Shown here piece by piece: positions 1 through 9,149 of a DNA stretch of 64,000 nt. Source of the DNA: Roseiarcus sp963816065 (GTDB lineage: Bacteria > Pseudomonadota > Alphaproteobacteria > Rhizobiales > Beijerinckiaceae); NCBI GenBank assembly GCA_963816065.1, contig CAWFJG010000019.1:1-64000 (forward strand), given 5' to 3'. The stretch's first letter is position 1. Each line of letters opens with the position of its first letter. The position numbers and the translations under genes were made by a program. The notes under the pieces were generated by a model. It did no database searches. It saw only the letters and a list, made by a program, of their open reading frames with translations, and was not told where the DNA came from.

Positions 1-147
1 GTTTACGCCGGCTTGGCCTTTCTCCTTGGCGCCTGCGGCGGGCGCGAGGCACAAGAGGCTCACGCCGGCCACGGCAACGCGGCGCCTGATGGACCTGGAA
101 ACAGCCAGACGGCGTGTTGCTCGCACATTCGCATTGTCCGGACGCAT
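1..147 (-). CDS. Secreted protein, N-terminal part (runs off the left edge)
   Basis: The minus strand has an ATG at 147 preceded by a near-perfect Shine-Dalgarno sequence (AAAGGAGG, about 6 nt upstream). The 49 codons to the window edge encode a basic n-region with consecutive arginines around residues 21-24, a hydrophobic core VAVAGVSLLCLAPAAGA and a plausible signal-peptidase site after AGA (about residue 41). This is a classical Sec signal peptide. The mature protein lies outside the window, so its function cannot be named. The exceptionally good ribosome binding site and the signal peptide are what support the call; no other reading frame here has either. Confidence 0.6.
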   Translation of the reverse strand, partial: MRPDNANVRATRRLAVSRSIRRRVAVAGVSLLCLAPAAGAKEKGQAGVN

Positions 148-1008
148 CTGGGCCTCCTTTCACGCGAAGTACGAAAGCATTCACGACTCCACCGAAAGGC
201 GCGTTGATCCACATCAAATTTATGGCGCTTAGTAGCGGCGCCGGGACGCGCAGATTGACGGGGATCTCGGAATTCGCCGGCTTCTTCGACCGAAATTCGG
301 CAACTGCCGCCTCTTCTCAAACAGATTGACGGTTCCCAGCGCCTGACGCGCTCGATCGGTCAGGGAACAGCGCGTCGCACGGCGAACTCGGATCAGCCCG
401 GCCTCGGGCACGAGCCTGGAGTTTGTCGGACTTGAGATTTGCGAGAGGCGCAACACCTTGATATTGTTTAGTTTTGTGTTTCTACGAAAACTAAAAAAAC
501 CCAACACTATTAATGGTCTCATGTAAGTGCGACACGCGCTAGGGATGCAAGGGAAGGATGCAAGTCTCGCCCGTTGCCGCCATTCGTTGAACGATCAGTA
601 CCCGCCCAACTGTCTCGTCCACGACGACGTAAGCTACGGCCGCCGAGCGTCGATTCGGGACGTTTAATTGCTGGATCCCGGGGGGGCGCCATGGGCCTCG
701 ACGGGGCCGGCTGTGCGCGGGTGGAGTGGAACCGAGAACGAAGACCGCTTCAAAGCGATCGATCGCGATCGAACCCGATGGACGATCAATAGCGTGAAAA
801 TCATCAGGAAACCTGCCATTGACGGGAAGCGCAACGCGGTCGGCGTGCGGGCCCTTCCGGCAATGAGCCCATGCGCTCTCCTGGCGGTCGCGCGCCCAGT
901 CGTCCGAAGCGTGGCCCCTCGTCGCCGACTGGCCCGCTCACGCGCCTCTGTGTTGTACCGCACCCGGCCCCTTTGCTATCCACGGATCAGCGGGAGGGGC
1001 GAGTTCGC
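148..1008. other. Long intergenic region without a supportable gene
   Basis: About 860 bp between the divergent partial secreted-protein gene (minus) and marC (plus). Short open frames exist on both strands but none has a ribosome binding site, codon use like its neighbours, or a recognisable product. A clearly AT-rich patch at about 455-530, including a run of A at 493-499, stands out against the GC-rich background. It is the most likely place for promoters, but I cannot assign -35/-10 boxes with confidence. Confidence 0.4.
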
Positions 1009-1659
1009 ATGCAACGGGAATTGTCGCTGTTCGTCGGCACGTTTACCACGCTGCTCGCCATCATCAATCCGCTCGAGGTGCTGCCGGTCTACCTCCAGCT
1101 CCTCATCGGCAAGGACGAGGCGGCGCACCGCGCCGTGGCGCGCAAGGCGTGCCTGTACGCGCTGCTGCTCAGCTTCTTCTTTCTCGTCTTCGGCACGCTG
1201 ATGCTGCGCATCTTCGGCGTGCCGCTGAGCATGGTGCGGGTCGTCGGCGGCATCATCCTGATGAAGATCGGCTTCGAGCTGTTCACGCCTCAGCCAGGCG
1301 GCGGGGTCGCCGGCGCCGCCGCCGGTCCCGACGCCAACATCGCCTTCGTCCCGCTCGCCATGCCGCTGATGTTCGGCCCTGGCGCGATCGCCACCATCAT
1401 CGGCATGACCTCGACGATCCGGCAGTCGAGCGACCAGGCGCTGTCGTTCGTCGCCCTCTCGGCGGCGATCGTGCTGACCATGATCGTCACTTACGCCTGC
1501 CTCGCCTACGCCGACCGGCTGACGAAATGGCTGGGGCCGATGGGGATCGACGCGACCACCCGCATCGTCGGCTTCTTCGTCTCGGCGATCGGGGTCGGGC
1601 TGATCTTCGACGGGGTGATCGAGGCGCTCGAGATGCACGGGCTGACATCGCTGCACTGA
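1009..1659 (+). CDS. marC: MarC family integral membrane protein (UPF0056)
   Basis: A 216-residue polytopic inner-membrane protein. The start beginning MQREL is preceded by GGGAGGGG and fits the family N-terminus, where the first membrane segment follows immediately; an upstream in-frame ATG at 871 would add an arginine-rich non-family extension. The conserved stretch with INPLEVLPVYL falls in the first helix, followed by about five more hydrophobic segments, with a GPGAIATIIG motif near residue 125 typical of the family. Family members resemble LysE/RhtB-type exporters, but the transported substrate is unknown and the old link to multiple antibiotic resistance is not supported. It stands alone and converges on the membrane-protein gene ending at 2109. 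Confidence 0.85.
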   Translation: MQRELSLFVGTFTTLLAIINPLEVLPVYLQLLIGKDEAAHRAVARKACLYALLLSFFFLVFGTLMLRIFGVPLSMVRVVGGIILMKIGFELFTPQPGGGVAGAAAGPDANIAFVPLAMPLMFGPGAIATIIGMTSTIRQSSDQALSFVALSAAIVLTMIVTYACLAYADRLTKWLGPMGIDATTRIVGFFVSAIGVGLIFDGVIEALEMHGLTSLH

Positions 1660-1799
1660 GGCCGCGCCTCCGGCCCGTTTGTGCAGACTCGACGCGGACA
1701 AAGCGGATGAGCCTGCCTCGGCGGGAGGGCTATTCTTCAGGTCGGGGACGGGGATATGGGCCGCCTCCTGCAACCCGGCCGCGCCGCGTGGGGGGCTCC

Positions 1800-2033
1800 G
1801 GTTTCGTCTGCCTGTTCGAGCCTGATAAGTGCCTGTTCGGCGCCTGTTCCGAGCCTGTTATCGGCGCCTGTTCCGGGCCGTTTTCAGCCCGCAACCGGCG
1901 GATTGCAGATCCGACAACATACGGATATCGTTCACATTTCCGGTCGACGTGCCGAGCGCGACGAAAAAAAGGGCCCTGCTAGCAGGCCGAGCGGGCGCGT
2001 GGGAATCGACCACCAGCGGCCGATTTTGGGCCG
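1800..2033. repeat. Phased GCCTGTT array element, copy A
   Basis: Non-coding element between two convergent genes. GGTTTCG (1800) is followed by six heptamers, GCCTGTT or close variants, starting at 1810, 1820, 1831, 1842, 1853 and 1866, a period near one helical turn. Then come GCAACC (1891), CGACAA (1912), GATAT (1924), a run of seven A, the perfect palindrome CCTGCTAGCAGG (1975) and CGATTTTGGGCCG (2021). All anchors after GCAACC have the same spacing in copy B at 30323. A promoter-like TTGCAG-N17-TATCGT (1903-1931) reads rightwards. The role is unknown: protein-binding array, small-RNA locus or mobile repeat are all possible. Confidence 0.75.
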
Positions 2034-2108
2034 CATCGGAGGCGACGGAACGGATCCGCGGCGTTCTCATGCGGTCGGAGGACTGCACCCGCGCGCGCCC
2101 GGCCGGGC

Positions 2109-3579
2109 CTACCGGGAGGCGTCGCTGGCCGGCGGCCCGGCGTCGTCTCGCACGTGCACGACCGCCACGCCGTCGGAATAGAGACGCCGCCAGCCCGGCT
2201 GGCGATCGAGGAAGGCGACGATCCGCTCGCTTGGCGGAAAGATCGTCCAGGCGATGCGATAGCGGGTGAGCGTCGCCTCGACCGCCTCCGGGTCGCCGCC
2301 GACGAGCTTGCTGTAAAGCTCGAGCATGGCGCCTCCATACATGTCGGCCCGGCCGTCGATGAACGGCCGCACATGGCTGAAGATGAGGTAGCCGCCGAAA
2401 TTGGTAGCCGTTCAGCACCGGCCGGTCGCGAAGCTCCGCCGGCACGGAAGCGAGCGCCGCAATCGGCGAGCCGGGACCGTCGGTCCGCCTGACCGGGCAC
2501 GCGCCGAGCAACCCGGCAAGGGCGAGCGCGCCGGCAAGGCTGGCGGCGAGCGCGACCCGCTGAACCAGCGGCGCCTGGTCCGGGGCGCTCGCGCCGATCG
2601 CCTGGGCGATCGGCCGGGCCAGCAGCATCGGCGCGACGAGCCCCAGCAACTGGGCGTGGCGCGTGTGCGCGAGGGTCATGGCGACGAGCGCGGCGACGAT
2701 CGCGACGCGGATCGGCGGCGCCGACATCGGCCGTACGAGCGCGAAGCCGATCAGGGCGATCAGCGCGATCTCCATCGGGGAGGGACTGGCGAAGTCCTGC
2801 GGCGCCCATTCGCCGATGTGCGACAGATGCTCGAGGGCGACCAGCCGAAACGGGAAGACGAGGGCTTCGATCCCGAAGGGATTGACGAGCGCGGCGGCCG
2901 TGGCGACGCAGGCGAACAGGGCCCAGCGGAAGCCGGCGGAGAACCGGGCGCCGCGCGGCGCCGCAACCACCGCCTCCGCGGCGAACGGGGCGATCAGCAC
3001 GAGGCCGAAGATGAAGCCGCCATGCATGTTCGACCACGCCGTCATCAGGAGCGCGAGCGGGAGCGGCGGCGCCGTCCCGTGGTCGCGCGCAGCCAGCAGC
3101 GCAACGGTCCACAGCGCGGCCAGCGGCAGCACGAGCACGTGCGGACGGGCAAGCAGCGTCGGCGTCCAGAGTCCGACGCCGAGCATGAGGACGACGCCGA
3201 GCGCCGCGCCCGAGAGATCGCGGGAGAGCCTGAGGCCGAGGACGAGCGCGGCCGAGGCGGCCGCAACCGCGGTCATGAGCGCGACGCCGCTCCAGGCGCC
3301 CGCCCGGAAGGCGAGCGCCAGGCAAACCTCCGACAGCCACTCATGCGCCGTCCACGGCGCCCCCGGCATCGAATAGCTGTACAGGTCCGCGCGCGGAACG
3401 GCGTGGTGGGCCAGGATCCATTCGCCCGTCGTCAGGTGCCACCATGTGTCCCCGTCGTTGAACACGGCGGGCGAGAAGGCGGCGATGCCGAAGAGCGTGA
3501 CGACGACGAGCGCCACAAGGAGGCCCGAGGTGCGGGCGTCGGAGGCTTCCGAGCGGGCGTGGGGCAGAGCGAGGGACAT
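2109..3579 (-). CDS. Multi-pass membrane protein, GT-C glycosyltransferase-like; one frameshift
   Basis: About 490 residues. The N-terminus has a membrane helix, then a conserved luminal loop with DGDTWWHL, TGEWIL, PRADLYSYS and AHEWLSE, followed by eight or more further hydrophobic segments. This loop recurs in large uncharacterised bacterial membrane proteins related to GT-C/ArnT-type glycosyltransferases. The C-terminal soluble part (GGYLIF, RPFIDGRADMYGG, then a VVHVR strand near the end) is in another frame: at about 2395 one extra T (minus strand CAATTTCGG) breaks the conserved GY-x-FGGYLIF motif, and removing it restores one protein ending at 2109. Sequence error is likely. Membrane location is clear; substrate and activity are not known. 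Confidence 0.65.
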
Positions 3580-3921
3580 AACCGAACAGGATGGCGAACG
3601 CGGAATAACTTGGGGTTAAACGGCGTCGCCGAGACCCGGTCGATGCGGGCGCCGGAGTTCGGCGCGGGCCGGGAGGGGCGTTCTTGTGGCGATTTGCCGC
3701 GTTGCCGAGGCCGGCTCGGACCGGCAAGAAGGGCCCATAAGGAAGCGCGCGTCATCCGACGATGTGCGGACGGAAGCTCTGATCGCCGAGCCCGTCGCCG
3801 CAGTCGTGGCGCCTGACCGGAAATTCCAAGGAGAACGCAAACCGCTGCGCAAGCCTGCCGCATTTCCGAGCGGCGTCCACGCCTTGCGCGGAGGAACGAG
3901 GACAAAGGGAGAGTCCACGGC
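3580..3921. other. Intergenic region between divergent genes
   Basis: About 340 bp separating the minus-strand membrane protein from the plus-strand DUF2493 gene. It should contain both promoters. An AT-richer stretch at about 3600-3620 (AATAACTTGGGGTTAAAC) is the best candidate for the leftward promoter. A 79-codon GTG frame at 3686-3925 overlaps the next start by 4 bp and has a G-rich upstream sequence, but its third-position GC is lower than that of neighbouring genes and its product is not recognised, so I do not call it. Confidence 0.35.
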
Positions 3922-4290
3922 ATGAGAGTCCTGGTATGCGGCGGCCGAGACGGCCAAGATGGCGATTATGTCGAGAAGACCTTGGACCGTCTGCTCGCGG
4001 CTCGCGGGCCGTTCGAGCGGCTTATCCACGGTGACGCGCGAGGCGTGGACCGCATGGCGGGCAAGTGGGCGCGCGACCACCACGTCCTCGAATGGGACTT
4101 TCTGCCGGAGTGGCACCGGGTCGATTCGGAACACGGCTTGAACCGCAATCAGCGAATGATCGAGGCGGGCTCCCCCGACCTCGTCATCGCCTTTCCGGGC
4201 GGCGTTGGCACCGAAAACATGGTCGAAATTGCGAAAGCCGCGCACATCGAGGTCATCGAGATCCCCCCGCCGCCGAAGTCCGGCGGCTGA
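3922..4290 (+). CDS. DUF2493 (YspA/cpYpsA-related SLOG) family protein
   Basis: A 122-residue cytosolic protein. It opens with a Rossmann-type strand and glycine motif (MRVLVCGGRD), has the family HGDARGVDRMAG motif at about residues 38-49, a NRNQRMIE segment and a late DLVIAFPGG-x-GT strand. This is the arrangement of the SLOG/DprA-LOG-like nucleotide-binding fold of DUF2493. SLOG-fold members are thought to bind or process nucleotide-derived ligands; the ligand here is unknown. GGGAGAG lies about 8 nt before the ATG. It is followed after 200 bp by treZ on the same strand with no obvious functional tie. Confidence 0.85.
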   Translation: MRVLVCGGRDGQDGDYVEKTLDRLLAARGPFERLIHGDARGVDRMAGKWARDHHVLEWDFLPEWHRVDSEHGLNRNQRMIEAGSPDLVIAFPGGVGTENMVEIAKAAHIEVIEIPPPPKSGG

Positions 4291-4506
4291 ACCGCGCGAC
4301 GGCCCCCCTGTCGTGAGAGCACGCGCGCTCATTTCAGTTGCGGAGCGCGGCGCAATCGGACCCTATCTCCTGCCTGCCGGGCTGGCGCGTCTCGCGTCCG
4401 GTCGCTCAGCAGCGCACGCTCGGAACTTGCGTCCGCCGGCTGGGTTCAGGGAGGCGATGGTCCAGCACGCTTGGGGGTCATGTGGCGAACGGCCGGAGAT
4501 GGACGC

Positions 4507-6271
4507 ATGGCCCCTCATGCGAGGGCGGGGGCATCCGCTTCCGGCTGTGGGCGCCAAGTCAGCAGCGGGTCGACCTCGTGCTGGAAGACGCCGCAGTCGT
4601 CCCGATGGAACGGACGGCGGACGGCTTTTTTGAAGCTTTCGCCGAGGGCGCGCGCGCCGGCGCGCTTTATCGCTTCGCGCTCGATGACGGCGCGCGCGTC
4701 CCCGACCCCGCCTCGCGTTTCCAGCCGCGAAGACGTGCATGGACCGAGCGAGGCCATCGATCCCGACGCCTATGCGTGGAACGAGGCCTGGAGCGGCCTG
4801 GCTTGGGAGGACGCGGTTCTCTACGAACTGCATGTCGGCGCGTTTACGCCGGAGGGGACGTTCGACGCCGCAACCGCGCGGCTCGATCATCTGGCCGCGC
4901 TCGGCGTGACGGCCATCGAGCTGATGCCGGTCGCCGACTTTCAGCGGCCGGCGAGGCTGGGGCTACGACGGCGTTTGCCTGTACGCGCCCGACGCGGCCT
5001 ACGGCCGCCCGGAGCGAGTTCAAAGCCTTTGTCGAGGCCGCGCACGCGGCGCGGCATCGCGGTGCTGCTCGACGTCGTCTACAACCACTTCGGTCCCGAC
5101 GGAAACTACCTGCGCGCTCTACGCGCCCGAGTTCTTCACCAGCCGGCACAAGACGCCGTGGGGCGATGCGATCAACTTCGACGGTCCGAACGCGCTGCCG
5201 GTGCGCGCAGTTCTTCATCGAGAACGCGCACTACTGGATCGACGAGTTTCACCTCGACGGACTGCGGCTCGACGCGGTGCACGCGATCAAGGACGACAGC
5301 CGGCCCGACATCCTCGACGAGCTCGCCGAGCGCGTCCGCTCGCGCTTCGAGCGCCCGGTCCACCTCCTGCTCGAGAACGAAAAGAACGAGCCCGAACGGC
5401 TGCGCCGGAAAGGCGCCCGCCCTGTTCGCTACGCCGCGCAGTGGAACGACGACGTTCATCATGTGCTGCATGTCGCGGCGACCGGACGAGACCAGCGGCT
5501 ATTATGTCGACTATGGCGAGACCGAACTGCTCGGCCGCGCGCTTGGCCGAGGGTTTCGCCTTTCAGGGCGAGGAGTCGCCGTACCGCGGCCGTCCGCGCG
5601 GCGGTCCGAGCGACACGCTGCCGCCGCTCGGCGTTCGTGGCCTTCCTCCAGAACCACGACCAGATCGGCAACCGCGCGTTCGGCGAGCGTCTGGGCGTGC
5701 TGGCGCCGCCGACGGGTCGTGCGGGCGCTGGCGAGCGTCAGCTGCTCCTGCCGCAGATCCCGATGCTGTTCATGGGCGAGGAGTGGGGCGCTCGCGACCC
5801 GTTCCTGTTCTTCTGCGATTTCGAGGGCGATCTCGCGAAAGCGGTGCGCGACGGACGGCGGCAGGAATTCGCCCGCTTCCCGGAGTTCGCCGATGACCGC
5901 AACGTCGACGAAATTCCCGATCCGCTCGCCGAGTCGACGTTCCTCGCCTCGAAGCTCGACTGGAGCAAGCGTCGACGCCGACCATCTCGGCTTCTATCGC
6001 GCCGCGCTCGCCGCGCCGCCGGGAGCATGTGCGACCGCACTTGCCGACGATGAGCGCGGCGGGCGACGCGACCGTATTCGGGCGATGAGGCGGTGCAGGA
6101 TCGCCTGGACGGCGGGCGCTGTTCGGCTGGTCCTCGACGCCAACCTCGGCGACGGCGCCGTCGGCGTTTCCGCGCGGCGCGATGGCCGCGTTTTCTGGCG
6201 TTACGGCGAGGCGGCCGATGCGGGCCCGCTCGGGCGGTGGAGCGTGCGCTGGAGACGTGGAGACGCCATGA
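4507..6271 (+). pseudogene. treZ: Malto-oligosyltrehalose trehalohydrolase TreZ, multiply frameshifted
   Basis: TreZ cleaves maltooligosyl-trehalose to release trehalose. In three alternating frames I can follow the N-terminal immunoglobulin-like domain (IRFRLWAPSQQRVDLVL), the linker to the GH13 barrel (VLYELHVGAFTPEGTF), the barrel motifs LLDVVYNHFGPDGNYL, GLRLDAVHAI, LLENEKNE, YAAQWNDD and FLQNHDQIGNR, and the IPMLFMGEEWGA segment. Total length (about 588 codons) matches the family. At least nine breaks (near 4533, 4940, 5117, 5205, 5487, 5552, 5630, 5735, 5970) interrupt it; most are repaired by deleting one base. The catalytic motifs survive, so sequence error is likelier than decay. Start is uncertain (4507 fits best; 4471 or 4480 possible). 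Its stop overlaps the treY ATG (ATGA). Confidence 0.8.
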
Positions 6272-9010
6272 TCCCGCCGCGCGCGACCTACCGTCTGCAG
6301 CTGCAGAAAGAGCTTCGGCTTCGCCGATGCGGCGAAGATCGCGCCATATCTCGCGCGGCCTTGGAGTGAGCCACGCCTATCTGTCGCCGGTGTTCAAGGC
6401 GCGGCCGGGCAGCACGCACGGCTACGACATCACCGACCACGGCGAGCTCAACCCCGAACTCGGGACAGAGGCCGACTACGAGGCGATGATCGCCGCTTTC
6501 CGGCGCGAAGGCCTAAGCGCCATTCTCGACACCGTGCCGAACCACATGGGCGTGGGCGGCGCGGACAACCCGCTGTGGCTCGACGTCCTCGAATGGGGGC
6601 CGGAGTCGCGCTACGCCGGCTGGTTCGACATCGACTGGTCGGCGCATGCCGGCGCCGGCGGCGGCAAATTGCTCGCGCCGGTGCTCGGCGAGCAATACGG
6701 CGAAGCGCTGCGCGCGGGAAAGCTCGCGCTCAAATTCGACGCGGAGGCCGGGACCTTCGCCGTCTGGGCCTACGACGCCCACAAGCTGCCGGTCAGTCCG
6801 CTGACCTATGCGACGCATCCTCGGGCGCTGCGCCCGAGGTCCTCGACCGGATCGGCGACCGCTTTCTCGACCTGCCGAACTGGCGCCCGCAGGTCGCCGA
6901 GCGGCGCCCATGGCCTCGAGGCGGACCTGGCGGAGCTGGCGCGCCAGGACGCGGACGCGCTCGAGGCTGTCGAGGGGCGGGTCGAAACCTTCAATCGCGA
7001 CTGGCGGGAACTCGATCGCCTGATCGAGGCGCAGCATCTGGCGCGTCGCCTTCTTCCGCGTCGCGGAGGACGAGATCAACTATCGGCGGTTCTTCAACAT
7101 CAACGATCTGGCCGGGCTGCGCATGGAGCTTGCGCCGGTGTTCCTGCACGCCCATGCCCGGATCTTCGCGATGCTCGCCGCCGGCGAGATCGAGGGGCTC
7201 CGGATCGATCATATCGACGGGCTGTTCGATCCCAAGGCCTATCTCGCGGCGCTCCGGGAGCACGCCGAGCGGCCCTTCTACCTTGTCGTCGAAAAGATCC
7301 TGGCGCCGCACGAGTCGTTGCGCGGCCGACTGGCCGGTCGACGGCGGCACCGGATACGACTTCGTCAATCTTGTCCTCGGTCTCCTGATCGATGCCTCGT
7401 CGGAGGCGGCGTTCGACGACATCTACCGGTCGTTCACAGACGTGGCGCAGAGCTTCGCGGAGATCGCGATCGCCAGCAAGTTCCGGATCATGGAGAACGA
7501 GATGGCGAGCGAGATCGCAGCGCTCAGCCGCGCCGCCGCACGCCTGGCTGGCGGGAATCCGATGACCGCCGATCTCACCCGCGGGACGCTCGATCGGGCG
7601 ATCCGGCAGACGATCGCCAATTTTCCGGTCTACCGCACCTACGTCGATCTTGCCGGAACGCCCGACGACGCCGACCTGCGCGACCTCGCCTGGGCGATCA
7701 CGCGCGCCCGGCGGAGCGACCCCGACCTCCACCCCTCGACGTTCGACTTCCTCGAGGCCGCGCTGACCGCGAACGCCGAGGCGTTGCGGAAGAAGGAGCT
7801 CAGCCGGACCGCAGCGCTGCGCTTCGCCATGCGAATGCAGCAGGTCTCCGGACCCGTCATGGCCAAGGGCGTCGAAGACACCGCCTTCTATCGCTATAAC
7901 CGGTTCATCGCGCTGAACGAGGTCGGCGGCGCTCCCGAAAGGTTCGGCGTCCAGCCGTCGACTTTTCACAAGGCCAACGGCCAGCGCGGCGGAACGCTGG
8001 CCGCAGGCGATGCTGGCGAGCGCCACGCACGACACCAAGCGCGGCGAAGACACGCGCGCGCGGCTCGCCGTCGTTTCCGAACGACCCGAGGAATGGCGCC
8101 GGCAGGTCGCGGCGTGGAGTCGGCTCCTGCGCGCCCGCATCGGCAATGTCGACGCGGTCGACGCGCCCGATCGCAACGACGAATACATGCTCTATCAGAT
8201 GCTGGTCGGCTCCTGGCCGATCGAGATGCTCGAGAGTCCGACGGCGGGAGGGTCTGGCGGCCTTCGCCGAACGCATTCGCGAAGCGCTGACCAAGTCGAT
8301 CCGGGAGGCGAAGCTTCGCCTCGGGATGGGCCGCGCCCAACGCGGCTTACGAGGAGGCGTCCGCGGCCTTCGCGTCGGAAGCGCTGCGTCCGGACGGGCG
8401 CGCCTTCTTTTCCGCGTTCCTGCCGTTCGTCGCCGACGTCGCGCGCCTCGGGGTGCAGAACAGCCTCGTCCAGACCGTCCTGAAGCTGACGGTCCCCGGC
8501 GTGCCCGACACCTATCAGGGATCGGAACTGTGGGACTTCAGCCTGGTCGACCCGGATAACCGGCGCGAGGTCGATTACGAAGCGCGCGCGGCCCGACTCG
8601 CGGAGCTTCGACCGCTGCTTGCGGACGCCGAGAGGCGCGGGGATCTGTTCGAGAAATGGCTGCGGACCTGGCGTGACGGGCGGGTGAAGCTGGCGACGAT
8701 CGCGCTGATGCTGGGCCTCCGTCGAGAGCGTCCGGCGCTGTTCGCCGAGGGGCGCTACCGGACGGTCGAAATGGCGGGCGAGGAGGCGGACTGGACCCTC
8801 GGCTTCGTCCGCGAAGGCGGACCAGAGCGTGTCGCAGTCATCGTCGCGCGCTATCCGGCGAAGCGGGAAGCCAAGCCCGATTGGCAGGCGGTCGCCAACC
8901 TGCCGGAGGGCCGCTGGGTCGACGCCTTTCGCGGCCGCGAGATCGACCTCCGCTCGCCGTTGCGCGAATGGCTCGGGGCGCTGCCGGTCGCCGTGTTGAC
9001 CGAGGCCTGA
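6268..9010 (+). pseudogene. treY: Maltooligosyl trehalose synthase TreY, multiply frameshifted
   Basis: TreY converts the reducing end of maltodextrins to an alpha,alpha-1,1 linkage; with TreZ it forms trehalose from glycogen-type glucans in the cytosol. The family start MIPPRATYRLQL is followed by SHAYLSPVFKARPGSTHGYDITDH, LDTVPNHMG, a central LRIDHIDGLFDPKAYL segment, FYLVVEKIL, QQVSGPVMAKGVEDTAFYRYNRFIALNEVGG, ASATHDTKRGEDTRARL and the C-terminal VPGVPDTYQGSELWDFSLVDPDNRR. About 914 codons, a normal length. Breaks at about 6311, 6359, 6815, 6890, 7050, 7330, 7985, 8250 and 8340 shift the frame; for the two I resolved (6311 and 6359) dropping one C restores the family sequence. Translationally coupled to treZ. 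Confidence 0.8.
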
Positions 9011-9149
9011 GCGGCGCCCGTCGCTGGTTGTGCTCACCTGCTCACGCAATCGTCGCCGGCGTTCGAGTCCAACTCTTACCGCGAAGCGGGGGACGGATTA
9101 GACTGTCTCTCGTGTCCGCCATTGTCCTGATTCCGCGGGAACGCGCGCC

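Noticed and set aside
1966..1990. Palindrome CCTGCTAGCAGG plus T-run read as a minus-strand terminator
   Set aside because: In copy A the hairpin has only a 4-bp stem around a CTAG loop, and in copy B 6 bp. The fixed spacing to other anchors is not explained by a terminator. Kept as part of the repeat element.
3686..3925. GTG-started 79-codon frame overlapping the DUF2493 start
   Set aside because: A GGAGGGG lies upstream, but third-position GC is only about 68% against a clearly higher level in neighbouring genes, and the product is a basic, low-complexity sequence without relatives that I know.
9059..9075. GTTCGAGTCC, resembling a tRNA T-arm
   Set aside because: No acceptor, D or anticodon stems can be placed around it.
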